Shown: positions 25,243 through 33,409 of the stretch, piece by piece
Position numbering within the stretch: position 1 is the first letter of the stretch
How the letters are laid out: every line of letters begins with the position of its first letter
Assembly: GCA_017467275.1 (NCBI GenBank)
Contig: JAFTSN010000003.1
Location: 1-64,000, forward strand
DNA length: 64,000 nt
Reading direction: 5' to 3'
Source of the DNA: Clostridia bacterium
GTDB lineage: Bacteria; Bacillota; Clostridia; Christensenellales; Borkfalkiaceae
Program-made: the position numbers and the translations under genes
Notes under the pieces: model-generated
What the model saw: only the letters and a program-made list of their open reading frames with translations
Database searches by the model: none
What the model was told of the DNA's origin: nothing

Positions 25243-27258
25243 ATGGAAAAGAAAAATAACGGTATTGCAAAGAACAGCTCTTCGGGTAAGGAAAAGGTGG
25301 AAAATATCGCCGCTCGTGCGCAGGAAAAGGCGGATGAAGTCGGCGTAGAAGAAAAAGCACCGACCGAAAAAAAGACGGTTAAGAAAGCGGCGCCTCAAAA
25401 GGCGGCGAATGCCAAAAAGCCGAGCGCAAAATCCAAGAATACCGCCAAGCTCAAAAAGGAAAAGGCGGCGGCAAAAAAACGGGTGGACGCCGCTTTAAAG
25501 AAAGAGGAGAAAAAGGCGCAAAAGGAAGCGTTAAAAGCGGAGAGGAAAGCCAAGAAAGCAGAGAAAGCCGCGGAAATGAAAGCAAGGCGCGCAGAGCTCC
25601 TTGCCGAGCGTAAAGAAAAACAGGCGGCGAGAAAAGCTAAGGCAGAAGCCCGCCGTGAGAAGCTGAAAGAGGAAAGAAAGGCGCGTGAGGCGCAGTTAAA
25701 AGAAAAGCGTGCAATTCGCAAGGCAGAGCTTGCGGCAAGAAAGGAGCTTTTGAAAAAGGAGACCAAACAAGAGCGTGACGCCCGTCTTAAAAAGGAGCGC
25801 GCAAAAAAAGCAAAAGCGCGAAAGGAGAGAAAGGCTCGCGCGGAGGAGCTGCGTCTCGCGCAAAAGGAGGCGCGTCTCAAAAAGAAAGAAAAACGGCTTG
25901 AGGAGAAGCAGCATGAAAGGGGAAAACAGCGCACGCCCGGGTTTGGCGGTTGGCTTGCAGCGGTCATTTCTCTCGGTGCGGTGACGCTCGCTTTAGCCAC
26001 GGTGGTGACCGTCGGCGCGATCGATATGACGGAGATGAACGCGACCATGGGTGCGGGAAATCGTGCAAATCTCTATGAGCTCGTCGGGGTCGTAGACGCG
26101 GTGGACAACGATTTAAACAAGCTTCGCGTATCCTCTGACCCGAACAATCAAAGCGTGATTTTAACCGATCTTTTGGTGCAGTCCCGTCTTGCGGAAAGCA
26201 ATCTTGAAAAATTCCCCATTGATATGGAGGCGGACGTCAATCTGACTTCGTTTATCAACCGCACTTCGGGCGCGGCGCAAGCGATGCTTGCAAAGCTTCG
26301 AGCGGGCGAGAGGCTGTCTGAACGGGATATCAGTCTTTTAGAGAAGCTTTACGAGACCAACCACAAGGTGCGTGCCGAGCTCAACGAACTCTCCGCGTCG
26401 ATGACGGAAAAAGACATGATGAAATTCATGAAAGAGAAGAAAGGGAACACCGTGTTCGAGCACTTCCACAATATGGAAAATCTGACGGTGGAAAGCGATT
26501 TTGGCGCAGAGGGGCCCAACCATACGCCCCCCGAACCCCGTGGCGGCGAGGAGAGCGAGAAAAAGGAAATGATCACGTCCGATCAAGCGGAGGAGATCTG
26601 TCTCGGGTATTTCAAGGACTATCAAATCCGCAAGATTGAGTATGCGGGAGAAACGACCTCGGGCGCGATCGATTCCTACAACTTTTTCCTGACCGACGAT
26701 AAAGACAGAACGCTCTTTGCGGAAATTTCCCGTAAGGACGGTGCCCTGATCGAGTTCGATTTCTATGAATACTGTACGGATAAAAATTTCGATGTTGAGC
26801 GCTGTAAGGCGATAGCGGAGGATTATCTCGCCTCTCTCGGCTACGAAAATATGACGGCGGTTTGGGTGAACGAGAGCGGTGCGGAGGTCATGTTCAATTT
26901 CCTCTATGAACAGGACGGCGCGGTGTTCTATGCAGATTCCGTGAAGGTCAAGGTCTGTGAGACGAAGGGTAAAGTGGTCGGCTTTGACGCTGTTTCCTAT
27001 CTGAAGCATCACCGTGAGCGTCAGGGCTTACGTGCCGATTTGACCATCGGCGAAGCTATGGAAAAGCTCAATGGGAAACTGACGGTGGAAACCGTGCGCC
27101 TTGCGGTCATTCCCGATCATAGCGGGGAGAGAGTGACCTACGAATTCCTGTGCACCTATGGCGAAGATATGTACTTTATCTATATTGATGCGAACACGGG
27201 CGCAGAGGCGCGAATCCTCGGTATGGTCGATTCCGCACAGGGAAGAATGCTCTTTTAA
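25243..27258 (+). CDS. ypeB: Germination protein YpeB with long basic N-terminal extension
   Basis: YpeB protects and localises SleB in the spore. The 671-residue protein is about 220 residues longer than usual. The extra N-terminus (residues 1-230) is nearly all Lys/Arg/Ala/Glu in KKxxKAExxARK-type strings, predicted to be a long charged helix. A transmembrane helix (about 235-258, GWLAAVISLGAVTLALATV) follows, then a normal YpeB ectodomain with two PepSY-like units near the C-terminus. The ATG at 25243 has GGAG 8-11 bases upstream; a GTG 9 bases earlier lies inside that SD. The tail would face the cytoplasm of the forespore. A terminator follows the gene. Confidence 0.88.
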   Translation: MEKKNNGIAKNSSSGKEKVENIAARAQEKADEVGVEEKAPTEKKTVKKAAPQKAANAKKPSAKSKNTAKLKKEKAAAKKRVDAALKKEEKKAQKEALKAERKAKKAEKAAEMKARRAELLAERKEKQAARKAKAEARREKLKEERKAREAQLKEKRAIRKAELAARKELLKKETKQERDARLKKERAKKAKARKERKARAEELRLAQKEARLKKKEKRLEEKQHERGKQRTPGFGGWLAAVISLGAVTLALATVVTVGAIDMTEMNATMGAGNRANLYELVGVVDAVDNDLNKLRVSSDPNNQSVILTDLLVQSRLAESNLEKFPIDMEADVNLTSFINRTSGAAQAMLAKLRAGERLSERDISLLEKLYETNHKVRAELNELSASMTEKDMMKFMKEKKGNTVFEHFHNMENLTVESDFGAEGPNHTPPEPRGGEESEKKEMITSDQAEEICLGYFKDYQIRKIEYAGETTSGAIDSYNFFLTDDKDRTLFAEISRKDGALIEFDFYEYCTDKNFDVERCKAIAEDYLASLGYENMTAVWVNESGAEVMFNFLYEQDGAVFYADSVKVKVCETKGKVVGFDAVSYLKHHRERQGLRADLTIGEAMEKLNGKLTVETVRLAVIPDHSGERVTYEFLCTYGEDMYFIYIDANTGAEARILGMVDSAQGRMLF

Positions 27259-27278
27259 ATACTGTGCTTCTTTAAGTA

Positions 27279-27315
27279 AAAAATCGCAGCTTCTTTTTAA
27301 GGGGCTGCGATTTTT
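27279..27315 (+). terminator. Terminator of the sleB-ypeB operon
   Basis: A perfect 12-bp stem, AAAAATCGCAGC (27279-27290) with GCTGCGATTTTT (27304-27315), whose 3' arm ends in the U-tract. Confidence 0.9.
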
Positions 27316-27376
27316 AGCGTTTTTTTGCCAAAGAGAAAGAATTTTTGTAAAGAATTAAAAAATTTTCATATTTTTT

Positions 27377-27404
27377 CCAACCCTTTTGATTTTTGCGCTG
27401 TCTA
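27377..27404 (+). promoter_or_regulatory. Candidate ECF-sigma promoter of the SEAL-like lipoprotein gene
   Basis: CCAACC at 27377-27382 and GTCTA at 27400-27404 have the AAC...GTC form and spacing (18 bases between the AAC and GTC cores) common to ECF sigma promoters. No TATAAT is present in this gap. An ECF-type sigma gene lies 1.4 kb downstream, which makes it a natural candidate for this site; that link is inference. Confidence 0.4.
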
Positions 27405-27467
27405 TATGGGTGTAAGGGCTCCCAAAAAACCCGATATCAAAAATAAAATAAGGAAAAGGTGAAAATT

Positions 27468-28784
27468 ATGAAAAAGTTTATCTCCAAATTGGTGGCAGGC
27501 GCGGCGGCTTTATGCTTTGCGCTTTCGGCAGCGGCTTGTAATACGTCTGCGAACGGTGCGAATAGCGGCGGGAACGGCGGCGGAAATAGCAGCACGGGCT
27601 ATGCCTACGTCGCGATTGATATTAACCCTTCGATCGAGCTGGTGGTGAAAGACGGCGTCGTGACGGGCGTGAAAGCGTGCAACGAGGATGCGAGCGTTTT
27701 ATTGAACGGCGAGACGGTTGTCGGGCTTACGGTGGAGGCGGCGAGCAATCTCATCGTTGCCCTTGCGGAAGAGCTCGGCTATCTCACAGACGCGAACAAC
27801 GACGTCAAGATCACAGTGGTTTCCGACGATACGGCGCTTGCCGAGACGGTTGAGAAAAAAGCACAGGACGGTGCGAAAAAGGGTAGTCTTAAGGCGGCGA
27901 TCAATCATAATCCGAGAGCGGAGGACGAGCGCAAGGTGAAAGAGCTTCAGGAGGAAAATCCCGAGCTCTATAAGGATTTGACCCCGCAGAAGCTCCGCAT
28001 GATCGAAGCGATCATGGTTTACGACACAACGATGACCTATGAAAAGGGCGCGGCAATGAAGGTCAGCGAGCTTGCCGATCTTTTGGACGATCTTTTCGAC
28101 GATTTTAAAGACGTTGTTGGAGACGAACTCGAGGGCAGATTTGAGGATCGTATGAAAGAGCTCCGCGCAGAGGCGGATAGAAAGCTCGCAGAGCTCTACG
28201 GCGAGGACTACCTTGCGAAGTGGGAAAAATATAACGCGCTTCTCGCTTCTTATCGTGCGATTGAATTTACGGCAGAAACCGTGGCAATTTCGGAAGAGGA
28301 CGTTGCGTCGATCCTGACTCTTCTCGGCATGGGCGACGCGTCGCAGTTTATAGCGGACGGGAAGATCACGGTGGAGGAGATCGAAAATTATATCGATAGA
28401 AAGTTCGATAAGGACAGATTTGATAAATTTTTCAACGGCGAGCTTTTTGACGAATTGGAAGAAGCGATTGAAATGATCCTCGATAAATACGACGAGGAAA
28501 ACTACGTCCTCACAACGGAGGATTTGGCGGCTCTTTCCGCGGCTTACGGCGAAACGCTCTCCTTTGCCGATCTTGAAGAGGTGGAGGAATTCTTGGAGAC
28601 GCTCGAAGAGGAGCTTGAGGAGCTCAAAAAGAGTATCACGCTGACCGAAGAACAGAAAGCGGAGCTTAAAAAGTATGCCGATGAGCTTTCCGGAATGGCG
28701 CACAAGGTGCACGACGAAATGAAAAACGAGCTCGAAAAAGCCCGCGATGAATTCCGTCAGATCAAGGAAAATCGCCGTAAATAA
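27468..28784 (+). CDS. Lipoprotein with RsgI/SEAL-like domain and long helical tail
   Basis: The 438-residue product has a lipoprotein signal (lipobox SAAAC, Cys 24), a Gly/Asn/Ser linker, then about 80 residues that match the extracellular domain of RsgI-type anti-sigma factors: YVAIDINPSIELVV, with the Asn53-Pro54 pair, then KACNEDASVLL. In RsgI-family SEAL domains an Asn-Pro bond at this place is cut by autoproteolysis. The remaining 300 residues are acidic, helical and probably coiled-coil. There is no sigma-binding N-terminus, so it is an extracellular stand-alone relative of the anti-sigma factor encoded at 29390. It lies between a terminator and the sigma gene, with an ECF-like promoter in front. 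The ATG at 27468 follows AGGAAAAGG. Confidence 0.7.
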   Translation: MKKFISKLVAGAAALCFALSAAACNTSANGANSGGNGGGNSSTGYAYVAIDINPSIELVVKDGVVTGVKACNEDASVLLNGETVVGLTVEAASNLIVALAEELGYLTDANNDVKITVVSDDTALAETVEKKAQDGAKKGSLKAAINHNPRAEDERKVKELQEENPELYKDLTPQKLRMIEAIMVYDTTMTYEKGAAMKVSELADLLDDLFDDFKDVVGDELEGRFEDRMKELRAEADRKLAELYGEDYLAKWEKYNALLASYRAIEFTAETVAISEEDVASILTLLGMGDASQFIADGKITVEEIENYIDRKFDKDRFDKFFNGELFDELEEAIEMILDKYDEENYVLTTEDLAALSAAYGETLSFADLEEVEEFLETLEEELEELKKSITLTEEQKAELKKYADELSGMAHKVHDEMKNELEKARDEFRQIKENRRK

Positions 28785-28815
28785 TCGATAAAGGAAGGCA
28801 AAAGCGGTTTAACGA

Positions 28816-28845
28816 TTGACTTATCGGTTACGGATATGTTACAAT
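28816..28845 (+). promoter_or_regulatory. Promoter of the sigma/anti-sigma operon
   Basis: TTGACT (28816-28821) and TACAAT (28840-28845) are spaced by 18 bases, about 30 bases before the start codon. This is a housekeeping-type promoter, not an ECF-type one. Confidence 0.65.
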
Positions 28846-28874
28846 AAAAACAGAAAAAACAGAGGACGTAACCG

Positions 28875-29393
28875 ATGAGTTTAGACAGTTTAGCTCCCAA
28901 AATTGCGCGGCATGACGAAAAGGCGTTTGCCGAGCTATACGAAAAGACGAGACGGCTCGTCTTTTCCGTATGCCTAGGCGTGGTGAAAAATTCGGCGCTG
29001 GCAGAGGAGCTGACGCAGGACGTTTTCGTGATTGTTTGGTCGAGGGCGGGCGAATTTCGGGGAAAGGGCTTTAAGACGTGGCTTTTAACGATTGCGCGGA
29101 ACAGTTCTATCAACGCTCTCAAAAAGGCGCGTCGGGAAACGGCGACGGATTTCTTTGAAAACGAGCATCTTGGCGGGAGATACACCGTGGACGAGCAAAT
29201 CGAGACGGGAGCCGTGCTCAAGGCGGCGCTCGATAAGCTGGGAGAGCCCGATCGGCAGATCGTTCTCATGAAAAATGCAGGCTTGAAAATGAAAGAGATT
29301 GCGCAGGTCTTGGGGTTACCGCGCGGCACGGCTTCGTGGCGGTATTCCGTGGCAATCGACGTCTTAAAAAAGGAATTGGAGGGAGTAGAATGA
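28875..29393 (+). CDS. ECF-type RNA polymerase sigma factor
   Basis: Sigma-70 family factor of 172 residues with region 2 (FAELYEKTRRLVFSVCLGVV, then LTQDVFVIVWSRA and the FKTWLLTIARN segment) and region 4 (LDKLGEPDRQIVLMKNAGLKMKEIAQ with a helix-turn-helix). There is no region 3 and no extended N-terminus, which fits an ECF factor and not a SigI-type factor. The stop codon overlaps the start of the downstream anti-sigma gene (AATGA), the usual arrangement of a sigma factor with its inhibitor. AGAGGA lies about 9 bases before the ATG. Targets probably include the lipoprotein at 27468, judging from the candidate ECF promoter there. Confidence 0.9.
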   Translation: MSLDSLAPKIARHDEKAFAELYEKTRRLVFSVCLGVVKNSALAEELTQDVFVIVWSRAGEFRGKGFKTWLLTIARNSSINALKKARRETATDFFENEHLGGRYTVDEQIETGAVLKAALDKLGEPDRQIVLMKNAGLKMKEIAQVLGLPRGTASWRYSVAIDVLKKELEGVE

Positions 29394-30763
29394 AAAGGTC
29401 CGAAATCGAAAGACAACTGAAAAACGATCTCGCTGCGTCCGCGCCCTCTGATTTTGCCTCGGTCTTGGCAAGGTGCGAGCGGGAGAAGCCTGTTTCCGTC
29501 TTGGTGACAGAGCCTGTTTTGGCGGGCGGAAATGTCGGCGAAACGGCGCATGACCACAGACACGGTGGCAAGCTTCGCGCTTTGGCGGTCTCATTTGCCG
29601 CGATTCTGTTCATTGTTTTATCCCTTGTTTGGATATTTCGTAGCGGGTCGGTCGGCGGCGTAAAAGGTAAGCCTGCGCCCTTCTCAAACGGGTATTTTGT
29701 GCTCGATATCAATCCGTCTGTGGAGCTGTCCTACGATAAAAACGGTAAGATAACCGAGGCTGCGGCGCTTAACGACGACGGCGAGGTGCTCCTTTACGGC
29801 ACGGAGCTTGTCGGTAAGGCGTATACGCAGGCAACGGGGATCTTGTTTGAGCGTTGTTTGGAGCTGGGGTACTTTTCAGCGGCGCGGGAGGATAATGCAA
29901 TTCTTGCCTCTGCGACCTCGAACGATGGGGGCAGGGACGAGAAGATGACCGAACAAATCAAGACTCTATTTTCCGAAAAATTCTCCGCGTATAAGCTTCG
30001 CGGCGTGGTCATCACGGGGGTTTCCAACCCCGAATTGGAGACGGAAGCGCAAAAGCATGGCGTCGACGCGCAGAAATACGCGCTCATACAGTCTTATCTC
30101 GCGCTCGGCGGCGCGCTTGCCGAATCGGAGTATGCAAGTATAACGATTCGCGAGCTCTACGCAAAAATATCGGAAAAAGAGGCGGCAATCAAAGAGGCAG
30201 AGAAGCTGGCGCTTGAGGCTCAAAAGCTGGTGCTCCAAGGAGAGCTTTTGGAGGGGCTTTCGGAGGCGGTTGAGGACGTTTTAGACGGCTTGACTGAATA
30301 TATCGATCGTGATTTCGGCGGCGGGGCTTTCCGACCTGCCGACGAACACAAGAAGCATTATTATGAATCCAAGATAGAGGAGATCGCAGAGTATGCGGAG
30401 GAAATCGGGGACGCCCGCACGGCAGAGGATTGCGGTAGGATCGTCGAAAAAATCTTCCGTTCGCTAGACGGCTTGCAAAAGGGTGAGCCCGATCAGACTT
30501 TCCGCATCTTGATTGAGTCGGCAAAGATTAGCATTCAAACGCTGTTTGTCTCCTTTGAGGAAGTGAATAAGGCGCTTAACAATAAAAAGGCAACGGCGGA
30601 GGAAATCGAGGCAGCCAGAAAGGATAAGTTTGATCGCGACGTCTTTGAAGAAGACGAGGATTGGGAAGATTGGCAGGAAAAGCACGAGGAGGATTTTTCT
30701 TCCTCTTGGTACGATTATAAGAACCGTTGGCAACAGGCTCGAGAGCGCGATCTGGACGATTGA
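29390..30763 (+). CDS. Membrane anti-sigma factor with RsgI/SEAL-like extracellular domain
   Basis: A 457-residue single-pass protein. The cytoplasmic N-terminus (1-61) would bind the sigma factor encoded by the overlapping upstream gene. A transmembrane helix (about 62-84, LRALAVSFAAILFIVLSLV) is followed by GYFVLDINPSVELSY with the Asn108-Pro109 pair characteristic of the autoproteolytic SEAL domain of RsgI-type factors. After this come about 300 residues of acidic helical sequence. SEAL-domain cleavage followed by regulated intramembrane proteolysis is known for RsgI; its use here is inference. Classical RsgI pairs with SigI, whereas this one pairs with an ECF-type factor. The ATG overlaps the sigma stop and follows GGAGGGAG. 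Confidence 0.82.
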   Translation: MKRSEIERQLKNDLAASAPSDFASVLARCEREKPVSVLVTEPVLAGGNVGETAHDHRHGGKLRALAVSFAAILFIVLSLVWIFRSGSVGGVKGKPAPFSNGYFVLDINPSVELSYDKNGKITEAAALNDDGEVLLYGTELVGKAYTQATGILFERCLELGYFSAAREDNAILASATSNDGGRDEKMTEQIKTLFSEKFSAYKLRGVVITGVSNPELETEAQKHGVDAQKYALIQSYLALGGALAESEYASITIRELYAKISEKEAAIKEAEKLALEAQKLVLQGELLEGLSEAVEDVLDGLTEYIDRDFGGGAFRPADEHKKHYYESKIEEIAEYAEEIGDARTAEDCGRIVEKIFRSLDGLQKGEPDQTFRILIESAKISIQTLFVSFEEVNKALNNKKATAEEIEAARKDKFDRDVFEEDEDWEDWQEKHEEDFSSSWYDYKNRWQQARERDLDD

Positions 30764-30818
30764 GAGAAGCCGTCGGCCGAAAGGAAAAAATCGCCTGAAA
30801 AATTTTGCATGATTTTTC

Positions 30819-30847
30819 TTGACGAATTGCAAGTGATATGGTATAAT
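30819..30847 (+). promoter_or_regulatory. Promoter of the Fur/PerR-type regulator gene
   Basis: TTGACG (30819-30824) and a consensus TATAAT (30842-30847) with a 17-base spacer. I saw no clear Fur or PerR box overlapping it. Confidence 0.8.
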
Positions 30848-30907
30848 AAATTAAGACTATATCTCAACAAGAAGTCAAATTATTGTAAAAAGGAAAGGAG
30901 GTTGCGC

Positions 30908-31303
30908 GTGGCGGCGGAAAGACAAACAAAGCAAAAAGCGATTATTTATGAAGCGTTGAAAACGCTCGATCACCCGACGGCGACAGAGGTTTACGGCTAC
31001 GTTCACGAGCGGTATCCAAGCGTCAGCCGTGCGACCGTTTTCCGCGTTTTGAGCGGCTTTTCTTCAAGCGGACGGGCGCTCGAGGTTAGATTGGCGGGCA
31101 GTGATATGCGCTATGATTATAACGTGAACGAGCATTATCACGTGCATTGCCGCTGTTGCGGAAAGATCGCGGACGTGGAGGTCACGATCAAAACGCCCGC
31201 AACCAAGACGGTTTCCGAAAGCTGTGGGTATCTCATAGACGGCTTTGCCGCTGAATTTTTCGGGATATGCCCTGCCTGTGCGGAAAATAAAAGCTGCTGT
31301 TAA
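30908..31303 (+). CDS. Fur-family metalloregulator, probably PerR-like
   Basis: The 131-residue DNA-binding repressor has an N-terminal winged helix (HPTATEVYGYVHERYPSVSR, ATVFRVLSGF) and a C-terminal dimerisation domain with the regulatory HYHVHCRCCGK motif. Structural zinc would be held by two CxxC pairs (Cys81/84 and Cys121/124). The short length and sequence fit the PerR branch of Clostridia better than a true Fur, but I cannot fix the metal. The start is taken as the GTG at 30908, 6 bases after AAGGAGG; the next in-frame ATG lies too far inside the helix-turn-helix. Rubrerythrin (22450) is a likely target in an anaerobe; no operator was seen there. Confidence 0.85.
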   Translation: MAAERQTKQKAIIYEALKTLDHPTATEVYGYVHERYPSVSRATVFRVLSGFSSSGRALEVRLAGSDMRYDYNVNEHYHVHCRCCGKIADVEVTIKTPATKTVSESCGYLIDGFAAEFFGICPACAENKSCC

Positions 31304-31398
31304 GAGCGGTAAAGATAGGGCGAGGAGCGCGAATACGCGCTTGCGCTTTATTTTTATAGTGTGGGAAAATGAAGTAAAAACGGGATCGGAAAAGATCG

Positions 31399-33087
31399 AT
31401 GAAAAACAGTGTAAAGTATCAAAAACGCTATTTCTTGCCCGACGGGGAAAACACCGATTGGCTCAAGGCGGACGCACCCTCCCACGCGCCCGTCTGGTGT
31501 AGCGTTGACCTTCGCGATGGAAACCAGGCGCTCGTTGAGCCGATGGGGGTGGAGGCGAAAAAGGAGTTTTTCAGAATGTTGACCGAGCTCGGCTTTAAAG
31601 AGATCGAGATCGGCTTCCCCGCGGCGAATGAAACGGAGTTTGAGTTCGTTCGCGCGCTGATTAGAGAAAATCTTATTCCCGACGACGTGAATATTCAGGT
31701 TCTGACGCCCGCGCGCGAGCCGCTTATTTGCCGCACGTTTGAGGCGATTAAAGGGGCGAAAAACGTCACTGTGCATCTCTATTCCTGCGTGTCTCACGAG
31801 CAGTGTAAACAGGTCTACGGTGGGGGCATGTCTCAAGCGAAGGAACTTGCTGTGCGCGGTGCAACGTGCATAAAAGAGCTCGCGGAGAAAGCTGATTGCG
31901 GGAATATTCGTTTCGAGTATTCCATGGAAAGCTTCACGACAGCCGACCCGAAATTTTCCCTCGAAGTCTGCAATGCCGTTTTAGAGGTTTGGCAGCCCAC
32001 AAAAGAGAAAAAAGCAATCATTGACCTTGCCGCAACGGTGGAAACCTGCCTGCCGCACGTGTTTGCAAGCCTCGTGGAATACATACGCAAAAATCTTGCC
32101 TATCGCGAGGGCGTGATTTTGTCCGTGCACCCGCATAACGATCGCGGCTCGGCGGTCGCAGCGAGCGAAATGGCACTGCTTGCGGGCGCGGAGCGGATCG
32201 AAGGCACGCTGTTTGGAAACGGCGAACGGACGGGGAACGTCGATCTCGTTACGCTTGCGCTCAATATGTATTCGCACGGCGTGGACCCCAAGCTCAATCT
32301 CGAAAATTTGCCCTATGCGGCGTCTGTCTATTCCTGTTTGACGGGCATGAAAATTCCGCCCCGTCAGCCCTATGCGGGCGAGCTGGTGTTTGCGGCGTTT
32401 TCGGGCACCCATCAGGACGCGATTGCCAAGGGGATGCGGCATCGTGAGGAACAGCTTGCCGCGGGCGAGGAGCCTGTTTGGAGTGTGCCTTATTTGCCCG
32501 TCGATCCCCGCGATTTGGGCAGGGAATACGAGCGCGACGTGATCCGCATTAACAGCCAATCAGGCAAGAGCGGCGTGGGCTACGTGCTCGAACGCGCGTA
32601 TGCGCTCACGCTCCCCTCTATGCTCAAGCGGGATTTTTCCGTCGCGGTCAAACGCGCGTCCGAAAAGAAGAGCCGCGAGCTCAAGCCCGAGGAGCTCTAC
32701 GCGCTGTTTGTAAAGACCTACGTGGAAAACGACGCGTTTGTTTCGATCAAGGATACGGAATATCGTCGGCTGGACGGAATTGAAGCGACGGTCACGCTTG
32801 AAGATAAGCAGACGGGCGGGGTTTGCGCGGTTAAGGGACGCGGAAACGGTAGAATCGACGCAGTTTGTAACGCGCTTGGGACGTATCTTAAGCGAGATTA
32901 CACGGTGAACGGCTACGAGCAGCATATGTTGACGGAAGGGTCCTCGTCGAAAGCAATTTCGTATTTGAGTATCCGCGCGGATGGGAGATCGTATTGGGGC
33001 GTCGGGATTCACGACGACGCCACGACGGCGTCTGTGCGTGCGCTTTGCGCCGCGGTCAACAACATGCTTTGCTTTAGCGAGGAATAA
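31399..33087 (+). CDS. leuA: 2-isopropylmalate synthase
   Basis: First committed enzyme of leucine synthesis: condenses acetyl-CoA with 2-ketoisovalerate. The 562-residue length and start (MKNSVKYQKRYFLP) match the longer LeuA type found in actinobacteria, yeast and some Clostridia. Visible marks are SVDLRDGNQALVEPM (catalytic/metal region near residue 35), HPHNDRGSAVAASEMALLAG and GTLFGNGERTGNVDLVT, and a C-terminal regulatory domain of about 130 residues that binds leucine in the family. The gene stands alone, 95 bp after the Fur-type gene, with no leuB/C/D nearby and no T-box or leader peptide in that gap. Only a weak SD (GGAAAAGATCG) precedes the ATG. The tRNA-Gly gene is about 100 bp downstream. 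Confidence 0.93.
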   Translation: MKNSVKYQKRYFLPDGENTDWLKADAPSHAPVWCSVDLRDGNQALVEPMGVEAKKEFFRMLTELGFKEIEIGFPAANETEFEFVRALIRENLIPDDVNIQVLTPAREPLICRTFEAIKGAKNVTVHLYSCVSHEQCKQVYGGGMSQAKELAVRGATCIKELAEKADCGNIRFEYSMESFTTADPKFSLEVCNAVLEVWQPTKEKKAIIDLAATVETCLPHVFASLVEYIRKNLAYREGVILSVHPHNDRGSAVAASEMALLAGAERIEGTLFGNGERTGNVDLVTLALNMYSHGVDPKLNLENLPYAASVYSCLTGMKIPPRQPYAGELVFAAFSGTHQDAIAKGMRHREEQLAAGEEPVWSVPYLPVDPRDLGREYERDVIRINSQSGKSGVGYVLERAYALTLPSMLKRDFSVAVKRASEKKSRELKPEELYALFVKTYVENDAFVSIKDTEYRRLDGIEATVTLEDKQTGGVCAVKGRGNGRIDAVCNALGTYLKRDYTVNGYEQHMLTEGSSSKAISYLSIRADGRSYWGVGIHDDATTASVRALCAAVNNMLCFSEE

Positions 33088-33124
33088 TTCTTGTAAAAAT
33101 TTTTCTTTGACTAGAGAAAAGGTG

Positions 33125-33153
33125 TTGACATTTGCAAAAAAATAGACTATAAT
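33125..33153 (+). promoter_or_regulatory. Consensus promoter of tRNA-Gly
   Basis: Perfect TTGACA (33125-33130) and TATAAT (33148-33153) with 17-base spacing, 31 bases before the mature tRNA 5' end. Confidence 0.92.
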
Positions 33154-33184
33154 AAGGACACAACAAGAGGGTAAAAGCCCGAAT

Positions 33185-33259
33185 GCAGGTGTCGCCTAGC
33201 GGTATGGCGTCAGCTTCCCAAGCTGATTCCGGCGAGTTCGACTCTCGTCACCTGCTCCA
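33185..33259 (+). tRNA. tRNA-Gly (anticodon CCC)
   Basis: Full cloverleaf: acceptor GCAGGTG/CACCTGC perfectly paired, D-arm GCC/GGC, anticodon stem TCAGC/GCTGA with loop TTCCCAA (anticodon CCC at 33217-33219), T-arm GCGAG/CTCGT with loop TTCGACT, discriminator T and an encoded CCA. The last 14 bases are repeated 6.6 kb downstream and mark it as an integration site. Confidence 0.97.
33246..33259 (+). repeat. Left copy of the 14-bp island direct repeat (tRNA-Gly 3' end)
   Basis: CGTCACCTGCTCCA, the end of tRNA-Gly, recurs exactly at 39828-39841. The flanking bases differ on both sides, so the repeat is 14 bp. Confidence 0.85.
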
Positions 33260-33266
33260 TAAGAGA

Positions 33267-33325
33267 ACAGGCGTTCACTTTGGAACAATGCATTTGGAAT
33301 TGTTCGAAGATGGCGCCTGTTTTTA
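33267..33325 (+). terminator. Terminator after tRNA-Gly, just inside the island
   Basis: ACAGGCG pairs with CGCCTGT and an inner GGAACAAT pairs with ATTGTTC; five T residues follow. Because it lies inside the left att copy it probably arrived with the island; the hairpin at 39849 may be the original tRNA terminator. Confidence 0.8.
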
Positions 33326-33409
33326 TTAGAGAAATAAAGGATATTTTAAATTATTTTAATTAGACAAACATTTTGCAAAATTGAAAAAATTGTTTTGCAA
33401 AGTGAAAAT

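Noticed and set aside
31304-31398. T-box or leucine leader before leuA
   Set aside because: The gap is only 95 bases and has no T-box motif, leucine codon run or terminator.
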